The notes: generated from the sequence alone by a model not told the origin. A stretch of 64,000 nt of DNA from Paenibacillus terrae (GCF_005217525.1 NZ_PNXQ01000014.1:397353-461352), one strand, 5' to 3'; counted from the stretch's first letter, positions 18,446 through 28,658 are shown. A program made the numbers and translations.

Positions 18446-19213
18446 ATGATCAAACGGGTTCGGTCTTGGTGGAACGGGGAACAAAAACAGCAAACACCGG
18501 CCATTTCAATAGACAATATTCCGCAGCATGTTGCTGTCATAATGGATGGGAACGGCAGATGGGCCAAACGGATTGGGATGCCGAGGATTGTAGGGCACCA
18601 AAATGGAATGAAGGCAGTGAAGCGCACAGCGATTGCTGCGGATGAACTAGGCATTAAATATTTGACCTTATTTGCTTTTTCAACTGAAAATTGGTCGCGT
18701 CCCAAGGATGAAGTCGATTTTTTGATGCGGCTGCCGCAAGAATTTCTGGCTATTGAGCTTGATGAGCTGATTGAAAAAAATGTACAAGTGCGTATGATGG
18801 GAAATAAGGAGCATTTGCCTTCTCATACTGTTGATGCGCTGACTGAAGCGACACGGCGAACCGAAAATAATACCGGACTTGTTCTTAATTTTGCATTGAA
18901 TTATGGAAGTAGGCTGGAGATCACTGAATGTATGCAAGCGTTGGGTCGTGAAATTGAGGATGGGAAGCTTAAATCCGGAGATATTACGCCTGAACTGATT
19001 GAGAATTCTTTGCTCTCAAGTGGTATGCCGGACCCTGACCTACTGATTCGGACAAGCGGTGAGCTAAGACTCAGCAATTTTATGCTATGGCAACTTGCTT
19101 ACAGTGAGCTATGGTTTACTGATATTTATTGGCCTGAGTTTAAGAAAGAACATTTATACGAAGCAATAGTCGAATATCAGCGAAGATCACGGCGGTACGG
19201 TGGACTGAAGTAA
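18446..19213 (+). CDS. uppS: Undecaprenyl diphosphate synthase (isoprenyl transferase)
   Basis: UppS makes undecaprenyl diphosphate, the lipid carrier for peptidoglycan and teichoic acid synthesis. The 255-residue cis-prenyltransferase has VAVIMDGNGRWAKRIG with the catalytic Asp, then GHQNGMKA, FAFSTENWSRP and the end motif DLLIRTSGELRLSNF. GGAGGAA precedes ATG 18446. It is followed by cdsA after 17 bp. Confidence 0.97.
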   Translation: MIKRVRSWWNGEQKQQTPAISIDNIPQHVAVIMDGNGRWAKRIGMPRIVGHQNGMKAVKRTAIAADELGIKYLTLFAFSTENWSRPKDEVDFLMRLPQEFLAIELDELIEKNVQVRMMGNKEHLPSHTVDALTEATRRTENNTGLVLNFALNYGSRLEITECMQALGREIEDGKLKSGDITPELIENSLLSSGMPDPDLLIRTSGELRLSNFMLWQLAYSELWFTDIYWPEFKKEHLYEAIVEYQRRSRRYGGLK

Positions 19214-19230
19214 ATGGAGGATGAAGGCCG

Positions 19231-20022
19231 TTGAGACAGAGATTGATTACCGGTATTTTGGCAGGCGTATTTTTTTTGGCGATGGTCCTGTGGGGCGGCT
19301 TGGCCTACCATTTGCTCATTTTGGCCATGGCCCTAATCGGATTCTATGAATTCGCGCGGATGACCAGGGTATCTCCTTTCGGCGGTACAGCGTTAGTTGG
19401 GTATGCAGGAATATTAGCTTTTGTATTTCCTTATCAGCCCTTGGGTCTGAACTCACCATTACCGTCTATAACTCTGCTTTGGCTGCTGATGATTATTTTT
19501 ATGATCATTACGGTGGGAACGAAAAATAAAATTACAATTCAAACGGTGTCCATACTATTTCTCGGTACCGTTTATATAGGCTTCGGATTTTCGTATATGG
19601 CGGAATCACGTCATATGGAACATGGGCTCTTATGGACCTTTCTGTTACTGGCTTGCATTTGGGCAAGTGATGCAGGGGCTTATTTTGTAGGCAAAATGGC
19701 GGGGAAGACAAAGCTATGGCCTGCGATCAGTCCAAACAAAACAGTCGAAGGATCTATTGGCGGGATTGTTTTAGCGTTAGCTACAGCACTGGTATTTGCC
19801 GGATTGTCAGAAGGGCTGCTGCCGTGGGACAAAGCCTTCGTTATCGGTTTATTTTGTGCAGTTGTGGGTCAATTGGGCGATTTAGTCCAATCTGCGTACA
19901 AGCGGGTGTACGACATTAAAGATTCCGGTAATCTGTTGCCAGGGCACGGTGGTATATTAGACCGCTGCGACAGCTGGATTGTTGTTTTTCCAATTGTACA
20001 TATGCTGATGCTGCTTCCATGA
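19231..20022 (+). CDS. cdsA: Phosphatidate cytidylyltransferase CdsA
   Basis: CdsA makes CDP-diacylglycerol from phosphatidic acid at the membrane and feeds PgsA, which is encoded at the end of this window. The 263-residue protein has about seven hydrophobic segments and the CdsA signature (KRVYDIKDSGNLLPGHGGILDR) near its C-terminus, with SPNKTVEGSIGG before it. The TTG start at 19231 has GGAGGATG upstream. dxr follows. Confidence 0.96.
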   Translation: MRQRLITGILAGVFFLAMVLWGGLAYHLLILAMALIGFYEFARMTRVSPFGGTALVGYAGILAFVFPYQPLGLNSPLPSITLLWLLMIIFMIITVGTKNKITIQTVSILFLGTVYIGFGFSYMAESRHMEHGLLWTFLLLACIWASDAGAYFVGKMAGKTKLWPAISPNKTVEGSIGGIVLALATALVFAGLSEGLLPWDKAFVIGLFCAVVGQLGDLVQSAYKRVYDIKDSGNLLPGHGGILDRCDSWIVVFPIVHMLMLLP

Positions 20023-20104
20023 CCCTTACCTGGTGGTTACAGTTCATGCTCAGGTTAAAATTAGCCGCAGAGTAACGGTTATTTTCAAGATAGGAAGGTG
20101 CTTC

Positions 20105-21244
20105 ATGAAAAGAATTACGGTACTCGGTTCAACCGGGTCTATTGGAACACAGACGCTGGATGTCGTATCTATGCACCCGGATCAGTTTGCCGTAGAGGCT
20201 TTAGCAGGCGGCTCAAATATAAAGTTGCTTGTCGAACAGGCACATCTATACCAACCCAAGAAGGTTTCCGTAGGCAGCAAGCAACTGGCGGAGCAAATCC
20301 GTCCTTTGTTGCCTTCCGGAATAGAACTGCATTGGGGGAATGAAGGACTCGTCGAGCTGGCTGCGAATACGGATGCAGATATGGTTGTGACAGCTGTAAT
20401 GGGCAGTGTCGGATTGCACTCCACGCTGGCCGCGATTGAGGCTGGAAAACAGATCGGTTTGGCCAATAAGGAAACACTGGTTACCGCTGGTCATCTGGTC
20501 ACAGAACGGGCCCGGGCGAAAGGAGTGCCGTTGCTGCCGATTGACAGTGAGCATTCAGCTATTTTTCAATGCTTGAATGGTGAGCGTATGAAAGATGTGG
20601 CACATATTACTCTCACGGCATCAGGTGGTTCTTTTCGTGATTTGACAAGGGAACAGCTCCGGGAGGTTACGGTAGAAGATGCATTGAAGCACCCCAATTG
20701 GTCGATGGGTGCCAAAATTACGATTGACTCGGCAACGATGGTAAACAAAGGGCTAGAGGTCATTGAGGCGCATTGGTTGTTCGGACTTGATTATGAGCAG
20801 ATTCACGTACTATTGCACCCTGAAAGCATCATTCATTCGTATGTAGAATTTGTGGATACCAGTATTGTCGCTCAACTGGGCAACCCTGATATGCGAGTGC
20901 CTATTCAATACGCCTTAACCTATCCTGAACGGATGAAGTCTCCGTCCAAGCCGCTGTCACTGGCTGAGGTGGGTAGGCTCCATTTTAAGGAAATGGACTT
21001 TAATCGTTTTCCTTGTTTAAGGCTTGCCTTTGAATGTGGTAAAATGGGTGGTACAGCACCAACTGCATTTAATGCGGCTAATGAGATTGCTGTTGCCCGT
21101 TTTCTGCGTGGAGAAATTTCTTTTCTGCATATCGAAGCCGTTATTGATCAAGTACTGGAACGGCATGTCAATGTCACTAACCCTGATCTGGCTGCGATTG
21201 AAGCCTGTGACCGTGAGGTTCGCAGCATAGCTGCCGGGATATAA
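20105..21244 (+). CDS. dxr: 1-deoxy-D-xylulose-5-phosphate reductoisomerase
   Basis: Dxr converts DXP to MEP using NADPH and a divalent metal, the committed step of the MEP isoprenoid pathway that feeds UppS. The 379-residue protein starts MKRITVLGSTGSIGTQTLDVV (nucleotide-binding loop) and contains LANKETLVTAGHLV, the metal-binding PIDSEHSAIFQCL, and the GGSFRD and NAANEIAVARFL motifs. ATG 20105 follows GGAAGG; an in-frame start at 20033 would add a 24-residue unrelated extension and is rejected. Confidence 0.97.
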   Translation: MKRITVLGSTGSIGTQTLDVVSMHPDQFAVEALAGGSNIKLLVEQAHLYQPKKVSVGSKQLAEQIRPLLPSGIELHWGNEGLVELAANTDADMVVTAVMGSVGLHSTLAAIEAGKQIGLANKETLVTAGHLVTERARAKGVPLLPIDSEHSAIFQCLNGERMKDVAHITLTASGGSFRDLTREQLREVTVEDALKHPNWSMGAKITIDSATMVNKGLEVIEAHWLFGLDYEQIHVLLHPESIIHSYVEFVDTSIVAQLGNPDMRVPIQYALTYPERMKSPSKPLSLAEVGRLHFKEMDFNRFPCLRLAFECGKMGGTAPTAFNAANEIAVARFLRGEISFLHIEAVIDQVLERHVNVTNPDLAAIEACDREVRSIAAGI

Positions 21245-21353
21245 GCTGACTTTGGGTTCGGGAAGCGAATTGTGATTCTCTTGTGCGGGATCGGAGAATA
21301 ATGATAATCTTAGGAAGACAAACTCGATCTCATTGAAAGGGGAACGGAAACGA

Positions 21354-22625
21354 TTGGAAACGATTCGAATAGTTTTGATGACGGTGCTCATGTTTTTCGT
21401 CATAGTGACGGTGCATGAATGGGGGCATTATTATTTTGCCAAACGCGCCGGGATTCTGGTACGGGAGTTTGCGATCGGTTTCGGTCCGAAACTGTTTTCT
21501 TATAAAAGAAACGAGACGCGATTTACACTACGTTTGCTGCCGTTCGGTGGTTTTGCCCGCATGGCGGGAGAAGATCCGGAAATCAATGAAATTGAAGCCG
21601 GACAAACAATTGCTGTACGCGTAACGGACGGTATCGTCAAAACCATTTATTTGGACCAATTGGATAACCGTAAAAATGTGGTGCGCGGCGAAGTGCAGCA
21701 CATTGATCTGGAGCAGGCACTAACTGTAAAATTGGATGTGGATGGCGAAGATCAGCAATATACGGTGCACCCCCAAGCGATGATGGTAACCAAAGGGCAA
21801 TCCATCCAGATTGCGCCTAAGGATCGACAGTATGGCAGCAAAACAGTAGGACAGCGTTCTATGGCTATTTTTGCCGGACCGCTGATGAATTTTATTCTTG
21901 CCTTTGTTTTGTTTGGTCTGCATATCCAGATGGTCGGCGTACAAGTGGACAACCCAACTTATGTTCAGATTAGTGACATTACAGCGGGTATGCCTGCTGC
22001 TGAAGCTGATTTGCATAAGGGCGATATCATTGAATCGGTGAACGGGGTTGCGATTGGTGCAAACGTTGAAAATATGATCAAGCTGATTGCCGATTCCCAA
22101 GACAAGCCGATGAAATGGGTTGTTCGTCGTGATAACAGAACTTTTGATCTGACGATTACACCTCGTGCAATGGAAGGACAAAAGGTTGGTAAAGTAGGCA
22201 TCGTGCCTGAACTTCCGACACGGCAAGCCGGAGTCGGGGAAACGTTTAAATTTGCTGGACAATCCATGGTACGAACGACCGATATTATTTTCCAGGGGTT
22301 TAGTCAGCTTATCCAACGCTTCTCCATTAATGATCTGGGAGGTCCGGTACGTACTTTTGAAGTGACAGGACAAATTGCCAAGCAGGGCATTGAGCAGCTT
22401 ACGTATTGGACTGCTATAATGAGTCTTTATTTGGGGATATTTAATCTGTTGCCAATTCCTGCGCTGGATGGAAGCAGACTTGTTTTCCTCGGTGTAGAGG
22501 CGGTGAGAGGACGTCCAGTTGATCCGAGTAGGGAAGGTATGGTCCATTTCGTTGGTTTTGCCATGCTATTCCTGCTCATGATTGCGGTCACTTATAATGA
22601 TATTTTACGATTAATTAACGGATAA
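21354..22625 (+). CDS. rseP: Site-2 zinc metalloprotease RseP (RasP)
   Basis: This intramembrane protease cleaves anti-sigma factors and remnant signal peptides. The 423-residue protein has the HEWGH zinc motif at residues 21-25 in the first membrane segment, a PDZ domain (about 185-265, with ADLHKGDIIESVNG), and the second metal motif LLPIPALDGSRL near residue 370. TTG 21354 is preferred with AAAGGGGA 10 nt upstream; an in-frame TTG at 21333 precedes that site. It stands in the same dxr-rseP-proS order as in B. subtilis. Confidence 0.95.
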   Translation: METIRIVLMTVLMFFVIVTVHEWGHYYFAKRAGILVREFAIGFGPKLFSYKRNETRFTLRLLPFGGFARMAGEDPEINEIEAGQTIAVRVTDGIVKTIYLDQLDNRKNVVRGEVQHIDLEQALTVKLDVDGEDQQYTVHPQAMMVTKGQSIQIAPKDRQYGSKTVGQRSMAIFAGPLMNFILAFVLFGLHIQMVGVQVDNPTYVQISDITAGMPAAEADLHKGDIIESVNGVAIGANVENMIKLIADSQDKPMKWVVRRDNRTFDLTITPRAMEGQKVGKVGIVPELPTRQAGVGETFKFAGQSMVRTTDIIFQGFSQLIQRFSINDLGGPVRTFEVTGQIAKQGIEQLTYWTAIMSLYLGIFNLLPIPALDGSRLVFLGVEAVRGRPVDPSREGMVHFVGFAMLFLLMIAVTYNDILRLING

Positions 22626-22675
22626 TTAGAGACGGACTTATTTAACAGGGTCTGTATGGGAGGACATGCGTTTCT

Positions 22676-24124
22676 ATGTCGAACGATAAACAGTTTGTTG
22701 AGGAAATTACGCCACAGAGCGAAGATTTTTCTCGATGGTATATTGATGTTATTAAAAAAGCAGAGCTGATGGATTACTCCCCGGTTCGCGGGTGTATTGT
22801 GTTCCGCCCTGACGGTTTTGAAATTTGGGAGCATATCAAGGAAGCCATGGATGTGCGTTTCAAAGAAACAGGTCATCGCAATGCCTATTTTCCGATGTTC
22901 ATTCCCGAGAGCTTTTTCCAGAAGGAAAAAGAGCATGTCGAAGGATTTAACCCGGAGCTTCCTTGGGTAACTGAGGCTGGCGGGGAAAAGCTGGAGGAGC
23001 GCCTTGCGATCCGTCCAACTTCAGAGACAATGATTGGTCATATGTACTCCAAATGGATTCAATCCTATCGTGATCTGCCAGTGCTTATCAACCAATGGGC
23101 CAACGTGGTTCGTTGGGAAAAACGCACGCTTCCTTTCTTGCGTACGAGTGAGTTTTTGTGGCAGGAAGGTCACACTGCTCATGAAAATGAGGAAGAAGCA
23201 CGCGAAGAAACGATGAAAATGCTGGAAGTATACCGCGAGGTTATCGAGGAAGTACTGGCTATCCCAGTTATTACCGGACAAAAAACACCTTCTGAAAAAT
23301 TTGCTGGTGCGAAGGATACATTCTCACTGGAAGCGATGATGAAGGATGGACGTGCGGTGCAAGCAGGGACTTCTCACTATATGGGAACCAATTTTGCCGT
23401 TGCTTTTGATATTAAATATTTGAGTCGTGAAAATAATCTGGAATTCGCACATACCACTTCATGGGGAACAAGTACACGCTTGATTGGTGCACTGATTATG
23501 GTCCATGGGGATGATCGAGGGTTGGCTTTGCCTCCTAAAGTTGCACCTACGCAGGTCATTATGGTTCCTATCGGGCCACCTAAGAAGCGTGACGCAGTTA
23601 TTGCCCGTGCAGATGAACTGTTCGCTGAACTGAAACAAGCGGGTGTACGTGTGAAAATGGACGACCGCAGTGATGTGAGTCCAGGTTGGAAGTTTAACGA
23701 ATATGAAATGCGCGGTGTACCGGTGCGTCTGGAAATCGGACCTCGTGATATGGAAAATGGCGTTTGTGTGCTCGTATCCCGTATCAGTGGCGAGAAAAAG
23801 ATTGTACAGCAGGATAACCTTGTTGAGGAAGTCCATGCTATGCTGGCACAGGTACAGCAGGAAATGTTTGATCGTGCCAAGAGCTTTATGGATGAAAACT
23901 TCTATTCCGTAGATACGCTGGATGAAATGAAGGCGCTTATGGAAGAGAAACGCGGCTTTACTTTGGCAGGCTGGTGCGGATCTGAAGAATGTGAAGACAA
24001 GGTTAAAGAAGTGACAGGCGCTACAAGCCGCAATATACCTTTTAAAACTACCGAGCAAAAGACCACATGTCTGTGCTGCGGCAAACCAGCCAAACATACT
24101 GTAGTGTTCGCACGGGCGTACTAA
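22676..24124 (+). CDS. proS: Prolyl-tRNA synthetase, short archaeal/eukaryotic-type form
   Basis: ProRS charges tRNA-Pro. It is a class II synthetase of 482 residues, with motif 1 around PVRGCIVFRPDGFEIWE, motif 2 (NVVRWEKR, LRTSEFLWQEGHTAH) and motif 3 (IGALIMVHGDDRGLALPPKVAP). There is no roughly 180-residue editing (INS) domain. The C-terminal domain has Cys pairs in WCGSEEC and CLCCGK and ends in Tyr, as in the Thermus/eukaryotic type. B. subtilis has the long bacterial type at this locus. GGAGG precedes ATG 22676. Confidence 0.95.
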   Translation: MSNDKQFVEEITPQSEDFSRWYIDVIKKAELMDYSPVRGCIVFRPDGFEIWEHIKEAMDVRFKETGHRNAYFPMFIPESFFQKEKEHVEGFNPELPWVTEAGGEKLEERLAIRPTSETMIGHMYSKWIQSYRDLPVLINQWANVVRWEKRTLPFLRTSEFLWQEGHTAHENEEEAREETMKMLEVYREVIEEVLAIPVITGQKTPSEKFAGAKDTFSLEAMMKDGRAVQAGTSHYMGTNFAVAFDIKYLSRENNLEFAHTTSWGTSTRLIGALIMVHGDDRGLALPPKVAPTQVIMVPIGPPKKRDAVIARADELFAELKQAGVRVKMDDRSDVSPGWKFNEYEMRGVPVRLEIGPRDMENGVCVLVSRISGEKKIVQQDNLVEEVHAMLAQVQQEMFDRAKSFMDENFYSVDTLDEMKALMEEKRGFTLAGWCGSEECEDKVKEVTGATSRNIPFKTTEQKTTCLCCGKPAKHTVVFARAY

Positions 24125-24220
24125 TAAAGAAGTAAAGCTACACCACTATACTCACTTCATTCTCTCCGCTAACGAGCATAATTGTAAGAGGTTGCTATGG
24201 TGGAGGATTGAGGGGGCTAC

Positions 24221-24265
24221 GAAAAGCTTTTGCGGTCGGAGATGTTTTAGACGCAGAAGCTTTTC
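24221..24265 (+). promoter_or_regulatory. Stable hairpin in the polC leader
   Basis: The arms GAAAAGCTTTTGCG (24221-24234) and CGCAGAAGCTTTTC (24252-24265) pair over 14 positions with one U-G wobble and a 17 nt loop. It lies 76 nt before the polC start, in a 217 bp gap without a clear promoter or other gene. The tail after the stem (ATGTTTTC) is too weak for a standard terminator. Confidence 0.5.
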
Positions 24266-24341
24266 ATGTTTTCAGAATTGTAGATTTGGAATCCGGGGTA
24301 CGATTAAAGTTGTTAAGTCAATGGAAAACGAGGGGAGAGCC

Positions 24342-27300
24342 ATGGACGGAGCTGAAGAAAAGAGAAAACGGCTGGAACTGCTGATGAAGCAGGTAGTGAT
24401 GCCGGCGGGAGTGGTGGAACCTTATTTCCTGGACGGTTGGATTGAGCAGGTGGAAATAAGCCGTACCAATAAGGATTGGAATATTATCATCGCCAAGGAA
24501 ACACTGGTTCCCGCTCAGGTATATCGGGCCTTCTGTATTCAGGTGCAGGAGAAAATGAACCACATCGCTAAAATTACCTTTCGGTTTCGGTATAGTGAGC
24601 AGGTTCAGTCTGCGGATATCATCAGTGAATACTGGAAGCTTTTTCTGGAATGGGTGCACCGTGAAATCCCATCCGTGAACGGCTGGATGAACCGGGCTGT
24701 ACATGAGTGGGAAGAAGGCCTGTTATTGCTGACGATGAGCGATAGCATGTCACTGGAGCTGGCACGCAAAAAGCAGATTGACCAAGCAATCATCAAATTC
24801 TACGATAAATATTTTGGTATCTCGATGCGCATTAAAATCCAGGTGGGTGAAAGTAACCAAGAGGCTTTGCAGCAATTCCAAGAGAAAAAGATGCAGGAAG
24901 AACGTGAAGTTATTCAGCAGATGATGGAAAGCATGGAATCAGAAATGCCCCCTCTGGATGAAGAGGAAGGAGATGTACGGCTTCAATTTGGCTATGACAT
25001 CAAGGAGCCGCCTGTTCCGATGCAAGAAATTCAGGATGAAGAGAAGAAAGTCACGTTACAGGGAACGATTTTCGGTCTCGATAGTAAAGAGTTGCGCAAT
25101 GGCAGTACATTGTTCACTTATTATTTGACCGATTTTAGTGATTCGCTGCAAATGAAAATGTTTGCCAAAACAAAAGAAGATCTAAAAATTCTCAGCTTGC
25201 TGGCTAACGGAAAATGGGTTAAGGTCCGCGGCCGCGTCGAATATGATCGTTTTATGCAAATTCCTGAGCTGGTTATGATTCCTTCTGATCTGGTAGAGGT
25301 GCAGGCTCCTCCTTCCCGTAAAGATAATGCAGAGGAAAAACGGGTTGAGTTTCACCTTCACACGAAGATGAGCGCGATGGATGCTGTAAGTTCCATTGAT
25401 CAGTATGTTAAAACGGCCGCCAAGTGGGGGCACAAGGCGATTGCGGTCACTGATCATGGTGGAGTGCAATGTTATCCCGATGCCGCTAAGGCCGCCAAGA
25501 AAAACGGAATTAAAATGATTTATGGTATCGAGGCCAATGTGGTCAACGATGCGGTTGAGGTTGTGATGCAGGCACAGCCGCTTAATTTGAAAACAGCGAC
25601 TTATGTCGTTTTTGATATTGAAACCACTGGTCTGTCAGTCACACAAAATAGAATTATTGAGATTGCTGCTGTCAAGATGCATGAGGGTAAAGAGATAGAC
25701 CGTTATGCTACCTTTGTAAATCCGCATGAGCGTATTCCGTACAATATCCAGCAACTGACCAACATTAACGATGAAATGGTCAAGGATGCACCGGATGTGG
25801 AGCCCGTTATGAAGGAGTTTGTGGCTTTTGCTGGCGATGCTGTACTGGTTGCCCATAATGCGCGATTTGATGTCGGTTTTATTCAGGCTACGCTTAGGAA
25901 TATGGGATTGCCTGAGATGACGAACCCGGTACTGGATACACTGGAATTAGCCCGTTTGCTGTTTCCAACGATGAAAAATCATCGTCTGAACACATTGACT
26001 ACCAAATACAAGGTTGCGCTCGAAAGCCATCACCGGGCCATTGATGATACAGTTGCGCTAACGGAAGTGTTGAATGGACTTTTGAATGATGCGGAACAAA
26101 TTAAAGGTATGAAAATGCTCGACCGCTTGAACGACTATGTTGGTAAGGATTTATCGACCGTTCGTCCTTTCCATTGCTGCATTTATGCGCTTAATCCGAT
26201 TGGCAAAAAAAATCTGTACAAGTTGGTTTCAATGTCACATACCGAATATTTTAAGCGTGTCCCTTGTATTCCTAAATCGAAATTGTCAGAGATGAGAGAC
26301 GGGCTGCTTATTATTTCAGGTTGCGAAAAGGGAGAGTTTTTCGAGGCAGTTCTGAACAAGTCGGAGGAGGAAGCCGAGGAAATTGCACAGTTTTATGATG
26401 TGCTGGAGATCCAACCTTTAACCATGTACATGCATTTGGTGGAAAAACAACTGGTAAGTGGCCCTGATGCTCTGAAAACGGCAGTTCGTAAAGTATGCGA
26501 AATTGGGCGGCGGCTCGATAAGCCCGTTATTGCTACAGGCAATGTTCACTATTTGGAAACGCGTGATAAGCTGTACCGTGATATCACGATACATGGAATT
26601 ACTGGCTTTAGCCCGTTAAAAGATATCCGGAAACCGGATGCGCATTTGCGCACGACAGACGAAATGCTGGCAGAATTCGAGTTTTTGGGCGAGGAGAAAG
26701 CCTATGAAGTCGTTGTGAAGAATACCAGCGAGCTGGCGGAGCGGTTTGAGGAACTGGAGCTGTTCCCTGACAAGCTGTTCACGCCTTTGCTGGATGGGGC
26801 AGACGAGGAAATCCGCAATACTTGCTACGAGACGGCTAAATCCATTTATGGTGAGGAATTGCCCGAGGTGGTCGTAGCCCGTCTTGAAAAAGAACTGGAG
26901 CCGATTATTAAATACGGTTTCTCTGCCAACTATCTCATTTCCGAGCGACTGGTTAAAAAGTCCAATCAGGATGGATACCTGGTAGGTTCGCGGGGTTCTG
27001 TTGGATCTTCTGTGGTGGCTACCTTTCTCGGTATTTCCGAGGTTAATCCACTGCCTGCACATTATATTTGCGGTAATCCTGAATGCAGACATAGCGAATG
27101 GATTTTGGATGGCAGTGTGCCGAGCGGATTTGACTTGCCTGACAAAAACTGTCCGAAATGCGGTGGCAAGCTGAAGGGTGAGGGACAGGATATTCCGTTT
27201 GAAACGTTTCTTGGGTTTAAGGGAGATAAAGTTCCCGATATTGACTTGAACTTCTCCGGGGAATATCAGCCAGTCGCACATAATTATACGAAAGTACTGT

Positions 27301-28658
27301 TTGGTGAGAAAAGTGTATTCCGTGCTGGAACCATCGGTACGGTTGCGGAGAAAACAGCCTTTGGCTTTGCGAAGAAATATGAAGAGGCGCATCATAAAAA
27401 ATGGCGTGGGGCCGAGCTGAACAGACTGGCTTCCGGCTGTACGGGCGTCAAACGCAGCACCGGACAGCATCCGGGTGGGATCGTCGTCGTTCCCGATTAT
27501 ATTGAGGTCGAGGACATTACGCCGGTACAATTCCCGGCTGATGATACGAGCTCGGAGTGGAAAACGACGCATTTTGATTATCATGCTTTTGATGCGAACT
27601 TACTCAAGCTCGATATTCTGGGCCATGATGATCCGACCATGATGAGAATGCTTCAGGATTTGACCGGAGTCGACCCAACGACGATTCCGATGAATGATCC
27701 GAAGGTTATGAGCATGTTCAATTCCACAGAGGCGCTTGGCGTAACGCCGCAGCAGATCCGCACTCCTGTCGCAACCTATGGTGTACCCGAGATGGGGACC
27801 AAGTTTGTGCGTCAGATGCTAGTGGAATCACAGCCGAGTTCTTTTGCCGATTTGCTGCAAATATCGGGTCTGTCTCATGGTACGGGCGTATGGCTGGGTA
27901 ACGCGCAGGATTTGATCAAGAACAATACCTGCAATATTAAAACCGTAATTGGTTGCCGGGATGATATCATGTTGTTCCTGATTTACAAGGCGGGGATGGA
28001 TGCAGGTCTGGCCTTTAAAATTACGGAGAGCGTGCGTAAAGGTAAAGGGCTTAGTGCGGAATGGATCGAGGAAATGAAAAAATGTAAGGTTCCGCAATGG
28101 TACATTGATTCCTGTCTCAAGATCCAGTACATGTTTCCAAAGGCGCATGCCGCAGCCTATGTTATTTCAGCAGTCCGGACCGCCTATTTCAAGCTGTATC
28201 ATCCGATTGAATACTATGCGACCTATTTCTCGGTACGCGCAGCCGATTTTGATATTGAGCTGTGTTGTCAGGGGTATGATGCCATCGCACGGAAAATTGT
28301 CGAAATCGAGCAGCTCGGTTTTCAGGCTCCGCCTAAGGAAAAAGGGATGCTTCCGATCCTGGAAATGGCGCTGGAAATGACGGCTCGCGGTTTCAGTTTC
28401 AAGACGATTGATTTGTATCGTTCCGAAGCTACGCGCTTCAAGATAGACGGAGATTCACTCATTCCCCCGTTCGGAGCGCTTCAGGGGATTGGTGACAACG
28501 CGGCACGTAACATCGCAGCCTCCCGTGAACAGGGTGAATTTTTGTCTGTCGAGGATTTTCAGCAAAAATCAAAGGCTAGTAAAACGATTGTCGAAATGCT
28601 GTCCCAGATGGGCTGTTTCCGCGGACTGCCGGAGAGTAATCAGTTGTCTCTGTTTTAA
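24342..28658 (+). CDS. polC: DNA polymerase III alpha subunit, Gram-positive PolC
   Basis: PolC is the replicative polymerase with built-in proofreading. The 1438-residue protein matches the usual length of about 1437. In order it has an N-terminal domain, an OB fold (about 225-310), a PHP domain (FHLHTKMSAMD near 335, AVTDHGG), the DEDDh exonuclease (FDIETTGL near 422), a zinc-binding segment with two CxxC-like Cys pairs (about 910-945), and the polymerase catalytic PDIDLNFSG near 963. ATG 24342 is chosen (GAGG 8 nt upstream); in-frame codons back to 24192 add a segment that includes the leader hairpin and does not look like protein. Confidence 0.97.
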   Translation: MDGAEEKRKRLELLMKQVVMPAGVVEPYFLDGWIEQVEISRTNKDWNIIIAKETLVPAQVYRAFCIQVQEKMNHIAKITFRFRYSEQVQSADIISEYWKLFLEWVHREIPSVNGWMNRAVHEWEEGLLLLTMSDSMSLELARKKQIDQAIIKFYDKYFGISMRIKIQVGESNQEALQQFQEKKMQEEREVIQQMMESMESEMPPLDEEEGDVRLQFGYDIKEPPVPMQEIQDEEKKVTLQGTIFGLDSKELRNGSTLFTYYLTDFSDSLQMKMFAKTKEDLKILSLLANGKWVKVRGRVEYDRFMQIPELVMIPSDLVEVQAPPSRKDNAEEKRVEFHLHTKMSAMDAVSSIDQYVKTAAKWGHKAIAVTDHGGVQCYPDAAKAAKKNGIKMIYGIEANVVNDAVEVVMQAQPLNLKTATYVVFDIETTGLSVTQNRIIEIAAVKMHEGKEIDRYATFVNPHERIPYNIQQLTNINDEMVKDAPDVEPVMKEFVAFAGDAVLVAHNARFDVGFIQATLRNMGLPEMTNPVLDTLELARLLFPTMKNHRLNTLTTKYKVALESHHRAIDDTVALTEVLNGLLNDAEQIKGMKMLDRLNDYVGKDLSTVRPFHCCIYALNPIGKKNLYKLVSMSHTEYFKRVPCIPKSKLSEMRDGLLIISGCEKGEFFEAVLNKSEEEAEEIAQFYDVLEIQPLTMYMHLVEKQLVSGPDALKTAVRKVCEIGRRLDKPVIATGNVHYLETRDKLYRDITIHGITGFSPLKDIRKPDAHLRTTDEMLAEFEFLGEEKAYEVVVKNTSELAERFEELELFPDKLFTPLLDGADEEIRNTCYETAKSIYGEELPEVVVARLEKELEPIIKYGFSANYLISERLVKKSNQDGYLVGSRGSVGSSVVATFLGISEVNPLPAHYICGNPECRHSEWILDGSVPSGFDLPDKNCPKCGGKLKGEGQDIPFETFLGFKGDKVPDIDLNFSGEYQPVAHNYTKVLFGEKSVFRAGTIGTVAEKTAFGFAKKYEEAHHKKWRGAELNRLASGCTGVKRSTGQHPGGIVVVPDYIEVEDITPVQFPADDTSSEWKTTHFDYHAFDANLLKLDILGHDDPTMMRMLQDLTGVDPTTIPMNDPKVMSMFNSTEALGVTPQQIRTPVATYGVPEMGTKFVRQMLVESQPSSFADLLQISGLSHGTGVWLGNAQDLIKNNTCNIKTVIGCRDDIMLFLIYKAGMDAGLAFKITESVRKGKGLSAEWIEEMKKCKVPQWYIDSCLKIQYMFPKAHAAAYVISAVRTAYFKLYHPIEYYATYFSVRAADFDIELCCQGYDAIARKIVEIEQLGFQAPPKEKGMLPILEMALEMTARGFSFKTIDLYRSEATRFKIDGDSLIPPFGALQGIGDNAARNIAASREQGEFLSVEDFQQKSKASKTIVEMLSQMGCFRGLPESNQLSLF

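Noticed and set aside
22626..22675. Possible T-box leader before proS
   Set aside because: Only 50 bp separate rseP and proS, with no T-box sequence or terminator.
24192..24341. A 50-residue N-terminal extension of PolC
   Set aside because: It would translate the leader hairpin, looks unlike PolC, and a proper ribosome site precedes ATG 24342.
26616..27584. A 322-residue open frame on the minus strand inside polC
   Set aside because: It is antisense to the PolC polymerase domain, with no family match by eye and no ribosome site.
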